A stretch of DNA of 64,000 nucleotides from the NCBI GenBank assembly GCA_046350935.1, contig JAXLZK010000007.1, positions 1-64,000 of the forward strand, read 5' to 3'. Source of the DNA: Nitrobium sp046350935. GTDB lineage: Bacteria; Nitrospirota; Thermodesulfovibrionia; Thermodesulfovibrionales; Dissulfurispiraceae. A model generated the notes under the pieces. That model worked only from the letters and a program-made list of their open reading frames with translations. It had not been told where the DNA came from and searched no databases. Below, piece by piece: positions 59,466 to 64,000 of the stretch (position 1 is its first letter; each line of letters starts with the position of its first letter). The position numbers were made by a program, and so were the translations under genes.

Positions 59466-60830
59466 CTACGGCTCACCTTCCTGTTTCTTGAGGCGGGCGG
59501 CAAAAAAACCGTCCATGCCGTGCTTGTGGGGGAAAGTGCGGTAGAATATCGCGCCCGCATCCTCGCTCTCGAATTCCTCAAGGAAACCGTATTCACCCCT
59601 TATAATACTAAAATTCCGGGCATCGTGTAAAAACGCCCTCACCGCCTCTTCTCCCTCTTCCGGCTCGGTGGAGCAGACGGAGTATACCATGATCCCCCCC
59701 GGCGCGAGAAGCCGCGCTGCCGAGCGGAGCAGCGCCCCCTGGTTTTCGCGCAGCCGGACGAGGTCCCTGGGCGCATGACGGTATTTGATGTCCGGATTTC
59801 TCCGTATCACTCCGAGGGAGGAGCAGGGGGCGTCGAGGAGGATCCGGTCGAAGAGGCACCCCTCATCTCCGGGCTTCCCGCCGCATACTGCCCGGGCGAT
59901 CCCCTCCGCGTCCTTCGCGTCTCCGTGAATGATCCTGATCGAGTGCAGTCCCAGCCTCGCTGCGTTCTCCCCGATGGAGCGGATGCGACCCTCTTCCGCC
60001 TCCACCGCCACCACCTCTCCGCTGTCCCGCATCATCTTCGCCATATGGGTGGACTTCCCCCCTGGGGCCGCGCAGGCGTCGAGCACCTTCTGGCCGGGGG
60101 AGGGGTTGAGCAGATACGAGATAAGCTGGGAGGCCTCGTCCTGGATGCTGAAGGGGAAAGGGAGGGTCTCTCTCAGTTCTTCAAAAGAGAGCGGGGCCTC
60201 CACCACAATCCCCGACGGGGAGAAGCGTGCGAACCGGGCAGGCAGCCCCTTCTCGCTGAGGAGGCGCACCGCCCTCTCCCGGTCAGCCTCCCCGTCTACC
60301 CGTACGGTGACAGGAGGGATCTCGTTGTTTGCGCGGGCAAGACGCAGTGCCCCGTCATACCCGAACCGCTTTACCCACCTCTTGACCAGCCAGCGGGGAT
60401 GGGAGGTCGTAATAGTGATGAAAGAAACAGGGTCGTCCTCCGGGGGGAGGGTGAGGGTATCCTTCCCGCGCAGGAAGCTCCGCAGGACCGCGTTCACCAC
60501 GGAGGCCCTCCCCCGGTACAGCTTCTCCACCTCCACCGCCTCGTTCACCACCGCCCAGTCGGGGACGCGCAGGTACTGTATCTGGTAGACCGCAAGGCGG
60601 AGGTTGTTCAGGGTATCGGGGGAAAGCCCGGAGGGTTTTCTGATGAAGCCCCTGAGCATCCAGTCGAGGTAGTCCCGGTAGCGCAGGACGCCGTACACCA
60701 GCTCCATAAGAAACGCCCTCTCCCGTTTGTCCCCCTCGGGGGCGAGCTCTTCCAGGGCGTCTTTGGGCTTCCTCGCTTTTACCAGGATCTTATTGAGGGC
60801 CAGTACGGCGCGTTCTCGTGTCGCTGACAT
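59466..60830 (-). CDS. rsmB: 16S rRNA (cytosine-967-C5) methyltransferase RsmB
   Basis: A 454-residue enzyme. The N-terminal NusB-like domain spans about residues 1-140. The Rossmann methyltransferase follows with DACAAPGGKSTHMA (SAM motif I), LLDAPCSSLGVIRRNPDIKYR (motif IV, with Pro-Cys) and VYSVCSTEPEEGEEAV (motif VI, with the catalytic Cys). A five-residue insertion CGGKPGDEGCLFDRI near motif IV is slightly longer than usual. It lies 40 bases behind DUF116. Confidence 0.95.
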   Translation of the reverse strand: MSATRERAVLALNKILVKARKPKDALEELAPEGDKRERAFLMELVYGVLRYRDYLDWMLRGFIRKPSGLSPDTLNNLRLAVYQIQYLRVPDWAVVNEAVEVEKLYRGRASVVNAVLRSFLRGKDTLTLPPEDDPVSFITITTSHPRWLVKRWVKRFGYDGALRLARANNEIPPVTVRVDGEADRERAVRLLSEKGLPARFARFSPSGIVVEAPLSFEELRETLPFPFSIQDEASQLISYLLNPSPGQKVLDACAAPGGKSTHMAKMMRDSGEVVAVEAEEGRIRSIGENAARLGLHSIRIIHGDAKDAEGIARAVCGGKPGDEGCLFDRILLDAPCSSLGVIRRNPDIKYRHAPRDLVRLRENQGALLRSAARLLAPGGIMVYSVCSTEPEEGEEAVRAFLHDARNFSIIRGEYGFLEEFESEDAGAIFYRTFPHKHGMDGFFAARLKKQEGEP

Positions 60831-60870
60831 GCCTGTCCGTTCCGGATTGCTTCCGCCTGCTCCGCAGCGC

Positions 60871-61398
60871 TCACTCGCCGCCGAACAGACGAATGGCTTC
60901 CTTTACCTTCTCAAGGCTCACCCGGGTATTGACGCAGGGTCCGAACGGCCGCTCGTTGGGGATTCCGAGGATGGGCAGCGGATAGCTGTCCACGATGCCG
61001 CTGCTCAGGTCCCTCTCGCAGGCCACCGCCACGATGGCCTCCGGGCGGAGGTCCTTGACGATGCGCCGCGCCAGATTGCCTCCCGTGGCGACAAAGAGCT
61101 TCAGGCGATGCTCGTCCGCCACCTCGATCAGGTCCTTGATCCCGCACCTGCCGCATCTCCGGCAGTTATGGATGTCGTTGGTGATCCTCACATCGCAGTC
61201 GTTCACCTGGAGGCAGTGGGGCAGGAGCAGCAGGATCCTCTTCGTCCTGAGCTTCCCGATGTCCGCCAGCACCAGCCTGTTGTTCCATTCGATGATCAGG
61301 TGCTGCAACTGTTCCTTGCGGTCCTTGAAGAAGGCGCCCGCCAGCATGAGCAGCGGATAGAGGACCTTCAGGACCACCGCCCTAAGAAAATTTCTCAT
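60871..61398 (-). CDS. DUF116 cysteine-rich protein
   Basis: A 175-residue protein with an N-terminal hydrophobic stretch (AVVLKVLYPLLMLAGAFF). The conserved DUF116 core contains LPHCLQVNDCDVRITNDIHNCRRCGRCGIKDL, CERDLSSGIVDSYPLPILGIPNERPFGPCVNT. The six or so Cys suggest an Fe-S or metal site. Function is unknown. It often lies next to fmt and rsmB, as here. Its ATG is 17 bases inside the fmt gene. Confidence 0.87.
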   Translation of the reverse strand: MRNFLRAVVLKVLYPLLMLAGAFFKDRKEQLQHLIIEWNNRLVLADIGKLRTKRILLLLPHCLQVNDCDVRITNDIHNCRRCGRCGIKDLIEVADEHRLKLFVATGGNLARRIVKDLRPEAIVAVACERDLSSGIVDSYPLPILGIPNERPFGPCVNTRVSLEKVKEAIRLFGGE

Positions 61399-62305
61399 GC
61401 CCCTCCCGTATCCTTCTGCCGGCGATAAACGCCGCAGCAGGCATGCTCTTTTTGCCCTCGGGCTGAAGCTCCAGGAGAGAGAGGAGCCCTTCCCCGGTCC
61501 CCGCCACCAGCTCTCCGCCCGAGGCCCTCACGATGAGGCCCGGAAGGGCTGCCCCCTCCCGGGGCCGCGCCTTTATAACCTTTATCCTCTCCCCGTGGAG
61601 CGAGCAGAACGCAGCAGGCCAGGGATACATCCCCCGGACAAAGTGGAAGAGCTCTGCAGCGCTCCGGTTCCAGTCGATCCTGCCATCCTCCTTTTTCAGC
61701 GGAGGAGCGTAGCTGGGCTCACCAGCCTGAGGGACGGCCCGCACCTCTCCCGTCCGCACTCCCCGGAGAGTCCTGACCAGCGTCTGCGCCCCCAGGACGG
61801 ACAGTTTCCCGGAGAGGGTTTCCGCGGTGTCGTCGGGTGCGATTGCGAGCTCCTCCTTCAGGAGAATGTCCCCTGTATCCATCCCTCTATCCATGCGCAT
61901 CGTGGTCACCCCCGTCACCTTTTCCCCGTTGAGCAGCGCCCACTGGATGGGGCCGGCGCCGCGGTATGCGGGCAGCAAGGAGGCGTGGACGTTGATGCAC
62001 CCCAGGGCGGGAATCCGGAGAATCTCCTCAGGCAGAATCTTCCCGTACGCGACGACGATGATGAATTCCGGGGCAACGGCGGAGAGCTCCCCGTAGAAAG
62101 CGGTATTTCTGATCTTTTCGGGCTGCAGCACGGGGAGGTCGTGAGCAAGGGCGAGCTCCTTGACGGGAGGGGCGGACAGGACGCGGCCCCTGCCCTTGAC
62201 CTTGTCGGGCTGGGTCACCACCAGGGAGACCTCTTCCTGTGCGTCGAGCAGCGCCTGCAGCGACGGAACGGCAAAACCGGGAGTACCGAAAAAAACAAGA
62301 GCCAA
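61382..62305 (-). CDS. fmt: Methionyl-tRNA formyltransferase
   Basis: A 307-residue enzyme that formylates initiator Met-tRNA. LVFFGTPGFAVPSLQAL is the N terminus, INVHASLLPAYRGAGPIQWALLNG the formyl-THF binding and catalytic loop, and TTMRMDRGMDTGDILL the next motif. The C-terminal beta-barrel begins about residue 200. The TTG at 62305 has GAGGTG five bases before it; a GTG three codons earlier is possible. It is 68 bases behind def, the usual def-fmt pair. Confidence 0.94.
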   Translation of the reverse strand: MALVFFGTPGFAVPSLQALLDAQEEVSLVVTQPDKVKGRGRVLSAPPVKELALAHDLPVLQPEKIRNTAFYGELSAVAPEFIIVVAYGKILPEEILRIPALGCINVHASLLPAYRGAGPIQWALLNGEKVTGVTTMRMDRGMDTGDILLKEELAIAPDDTAETLSGKLSVLGAQTLVRTLRGVRTGEVRAVPQAGEPSYAPPLKKEDGRIDWNRSAAELFHFVRGMYPWPAAFCSLHGERIKVIKARPREGAALPGLIVRASGGELVAGTGEGLLSLLELQPEGKKSMPAAAFIAGRRIREGHEKFS

Positions 62306-62373
62306 AACGCACACCTCGCGCGAGTCATTCGTCAGTGTTCCACAGCGGCTTCAGGTGCGGGAGGAAGAGAGGA

Positions 62374-62910
62374 TCAGCCCTTTCCGCCGGCACTGACACC
62401 GGTCTCGGCGCCCGCCGTTCTCTTCAGGTAACGCTTCTTGAAAAACTCTTTCTTTATGGTACTGAGCCTGTCGACGAACAAGACGCCGTCAAGGTGGTCT
62501 ATTTCGTGCTGGAGCGCCCGTGCCAGAAGGTCGCACGCCTCGATCCGGACCGGCCTGCCCTCCCGGTCGAGCCCCTTGACCACCACCCGTTCCGCCCTCC
62601 GCACGGAGGAATAGTATTCGGGGATGCTCAGGCAGCCCTCCTCGGAATCGGCGAACCCGTCCGCCTCCTCAACCTCCGGGTTGATCAGGACGATCAGAGG
62701 CGTTTGTTCTTCCCGTGCGCTCACGTCGACGACGATGATCCTCTGTGAAACCCCCACCTGGGGGGCGGCGAGGCCGATGCCGGGGGCGTCGTACATGGTC
62801 TCGATCATATCGTCGATAAGACGGTGCACCTTCCCATTGAGCGCTTCAACGGGAAGGGCCTTTTTCCTGAGGACTTCGTCGGGATATTTCCTGATTTTCA
62901 AAACAGCCAT
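62374..62910 (-). CDS. def: Peptide deformylase
   Basis: A 178-residue Fe/Zn hydrolase that removes the formyl group from nascent proteins. GIGLAAPQVGVSQRI is motif 1, EGCLSIPEYYSSVRRAE motif 2 with the metal Cys, and LLARALQHEIDHLDGVLFVDRL motif 3 with the two His ligands and the catalytic Glu. It is upstream of fmt on the same strand. The C terminus is about 10 residues longer than in the shortest forms. Confidence 0.96.
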   Translation of the reverse strand: MAVLKIRKYPDEVLRKKALPVEALNGKVHRLIDDMIETMYDAPGIGLAAPQVGVSQRIIVVDVSAREEQTPLIVLINPEVEEADGFADSEEGCLSIPEYYSSVRRAERVVVKGLDREGRPVRIEACDLLARALQHEIDHLDGVLFVDRLSTIKKEFFKKRYLKRTAGAETGVSAGGKG

Positions 62911-62973
62911 TCAAAATTATACCACACCCGCCCAGGCCTTGAGAAAGCCCCGGAGCGGCGCAGCGGCGCTTTC

Positions 62974-63327
62974 CTACAGCGCATCGTACTTCTTCGCCGA
63001 CCCCTTCGCCTTCTCCACCGGGTAGCGTTTCTCGTTCTTTTCGATCTTCTTCACGATGGATTCGGGCAGGTCGATACCGAGGTCGTGGGAAAGGAGCAGG
63101 AGATAGATAGCGACATCCGCCATCTCCTCGGCGACTCTCTCCCTCCCCTCCCCGGAGAGATGCTTGTTTACCTCCTCATCGGACTTCCACTGGAACTCTT
63201 CGAGCACTTCGGCGGCTTCGAGGACCAGGGAAATGGCGAGGTCCTTCGGACGGTGGAACTGCTCCCACTCCCTCTCCCTGCGGAAAGCGAGAAGGCGCTC
63301 GATGATGGTATGTAAAGACTTGTCCAT
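62974..63327 (-). CDS. MazG-like nucleotide pyrophosphohydrolase
   Basis: A 117-residue all-alpha NTP pyrophosphohydrolase of the MazG-like/dCTPase group. HRPKDLAISLVLEAAEVLEEFQWKSDEE carries the EXXE metal motif and RVAEEMADVAIYLLLLSHDLGIDL the EXXD motif. It probably removes damaged or non-canonical nucleotides. The ATG at 63327 is chosen; an alternative GTG is five codons upstream. It is first in the long minus-strand array, followed 64 bases later by def. Confidence 0.88.
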   Translation of the reverse strand: MDKSLHTIIERLLAFRREREWEQFHRPKDLAISLVLEAAEVLEEFQWKSDEEVNKHLSGEGRERVAEEMADVAIYLLLLSHDLGIDLPESIVKKIEKNEKRYPVEKAKGSAKKYDAL

Positions 63328-63598
63328 AAGGATTGAATTCACGCTCCTGTTTACATTCTGACAATGCCTCTAAAGATGCCTGCCTTCCAGGATTATACCA
63401 ATTAAACCTGTAGAGAGGGAAAAACACGGGCTTCTTTCCGGGATCAGAAGTCCGCACGAGTATGTCTAACAGCCCTCTTACAAAGGAGGCCATAAGTAAG
63501 GCCCCGTTCAAGCTGCGTAGCGAACATTTGGCTCCTTAAAGAGGCTCTTCGTGGAAATGAGTGGGTAAAAAGAGGGATTTTATCGACAGCAGTGCAGG

Positions 63599-63660
63599 CC
63601 TAACGTGGAAGTGAGGGGCTGCGCGCTTTTGCGCAGTCCCTCTCGACTGCCGGGTTGGGC
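63599..63660 (-). other. Integron attC-like recombination site
   Basis: Read on the minus strand, GCCCAAC (RYYYAAC, 63660-63654) opens the site and GTTAGGC (GTTRRRY core, 63605-63599) closes it. Between them is a 12-base arm GAGGGACTGCGC pairing with GCGCAGCCCCTC (one mismatch) around the loop AAAAGC. Outer boxes are almost complementary. Length (62 bases) and layout match attC sites of gene cassettes. It begins 5 bases behind the stop of the partial gene at 63665-64000, where a cassette attC is expected. No integrase is visible. Confidence 0.6.
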
Positions 63661-63664
63661 ATCG

Positions 63665-64000
63665 TCATAGCGTGCTACCCCGCTTTGATAGAAGCAACTG
63701 AATCATGCAGTAGAGCCTGTGGAACAGGTAGTCAACGTGCGCCGAATCTGTAACAGCGGCTTGGGATACCTCTGTGTGCCTTATGTGAAACAAGTTGCCA
63801 ATTTCGGTGAGTGCTTGAGCCTCAGCATTGAGAATAGTGCGAAAGGCAGTATCAGGCGAAGCCTTTGCAAGCAACGACTCCACAGAAAGTTTTTTGTTTG
63901 TGTTTTCGAGAGACTTCAGTCGCTCCCAGCAATCCCATAGGCGCTCCAGTGATTCTCGACGGATAGCGGGGTCTGAGTTTAGAAATTTCACTCGACTGTC
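63665..64000 (-). CDS. C-terminal part of an unidentified cassette-like protein
   Basis: At least 111 C-terminal residues; the frame is still open at the right edge of the window (upstream residues DSRVKFLNSDP), so the start is outside. The sequence contains LERLWDCWERLKSLE, AQALTEIGNLFHIRHTEVSQ and HVDYLFHRLYCMIQLLL. It resembles the C-terminal part of uncharacterised bacterial proteins, but I do not recognise a named family. Its base composition is lower in GC than the core genes to the left. The attC-like site directly behind it marks it as a possible integron cassette gene. Function is not inferable. Confidence 0.6.
   Translation of the reverse strand, partial: DSRVKFLNSDPAIRRESLERLWDCWERLKSLENTNKKLSVESLLAKASPDTAFRTILNAEAQALTEIGNLFHIRHTEVSQAAVTDSAHVDYLFHRLYCMIQLLLSKRGSTL

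Noticed and set aside
63464..63518. A second attC-like site with core GTTAGAC on the minus strand, left of the first site
   Set aside because: Only the R' box fits well. The matching left box reads GCTTGAAC, which breaks the RYYYAAC pattern, and the internal stem has about five pairs. A 27-codon frame overlapping it has no support.
63542..63660. A structured RNA such as 6S or tmRNA between the MazG-like gene and the right-edge gene
   Set aside because: No conserved tmRNA, 6S or RNase P sequence blocks were found; the strong hairpin is better explained by the attC-like site.

Overview
This window is a 64 kb piece of a draft, gap-containing scaffold (five runs of exactly 100 N) from a GC-rich, Gram-negative, respiring bacterium. 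Gram-negative character comes from lptC-lptA-lptB, a GmhA-like sedoheptulose-7-phosphate isomerase and F-type ATP synthase genes. Menaquinone by the futalosine route (mqnA), a cNOR-type nitric oxide reductase (norCB), a c-heme chemoreceptor and a MetF-MetV-like fusion point to an anaerobic or facultative redox-versatile lineage. Nitrospirota (Thermodesulfovibrio-like) or a deltaproteobacterial relative fits best, but this is an inference from gene content and no 16S rRNA gene is present.

Layout. 0-9 kb, minus strand: queH, ruvB, ruvA, ruvC, gmhA-like, HIT hydrolase, type 4 uracil-DNA glycosylase, then NAD kinase, tsaE, a CBS protein, pgeF (yfiH) and nnr (housekeeping, DNA repair, metabolite repair). 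9.6-12.2 kb, plus strand: alanine dehydrogenase and a RhlE-like DEAD-box helicase whose leader carries a promoter followed by a terminator-like hairpin. 12.2-14.2 kb, minus strand: norC-norB, with a two-heme NorC. 14.5-18.4 kb, plus strand: a MetF/MetV fusion, mntH (Nramp) and a two-domain universal stress protein in one apparent operon. 18.8-29.4 kb, minus strand: sppA, a degenerate receiver protein, panB, recJ, secF, secD, yajC, mqnA, archease and rtcB. 29.5-33 kb, plus strand: gap, gpmA and pgi, interrupted by gaps. 33-39.9 kb: mixed small genes (CBS, release-factor-like protein, DUF1540, creatininase family, cardiolipin synthase, an ABC exporter with lipoprotein, sodC). 40-48 kb, minus strand: a c-heme chemoreceptor, then the atp cluster (b, b, delta, alpha, gamma, beta, epsilon) without subunits a and c.

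48-63.3 kb is one nearly continuous minus-strand array. Read in its transcription direction it runs mazG-like, def, fmt, DUF116, rsmB, PASTA protein, rpe, TPR protein, pgsA, PDZ-radical SAM-DUF512, aroE, lptC, lptA, lptB, rpoN, hpf, rapZ, cysteine desulfurase. Many of these genes overlap by 1-17 bases (ATGA or TAATG junctions), so translational coupling is likely.

Most of the window is ordinary chromosomal core. The non-core signals are: an integron attC-like site directly behind a lower-GC gene that runs off the right edge; a palindromic element of about 181 bp with 22-bp perfect inverted ends whose first base is the rpoN stop codon; an interspersed GTCATTGCGAG palindrome family in intergenic DNA, with copies flanking one assembly gap; a C-terminal remnant of rsmE between the chemoreceptor and atpC; and the hairpin in the helicase leader. 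No tRNA, rRNA, CRISPR array, intact transposase or integrase gene was seen.
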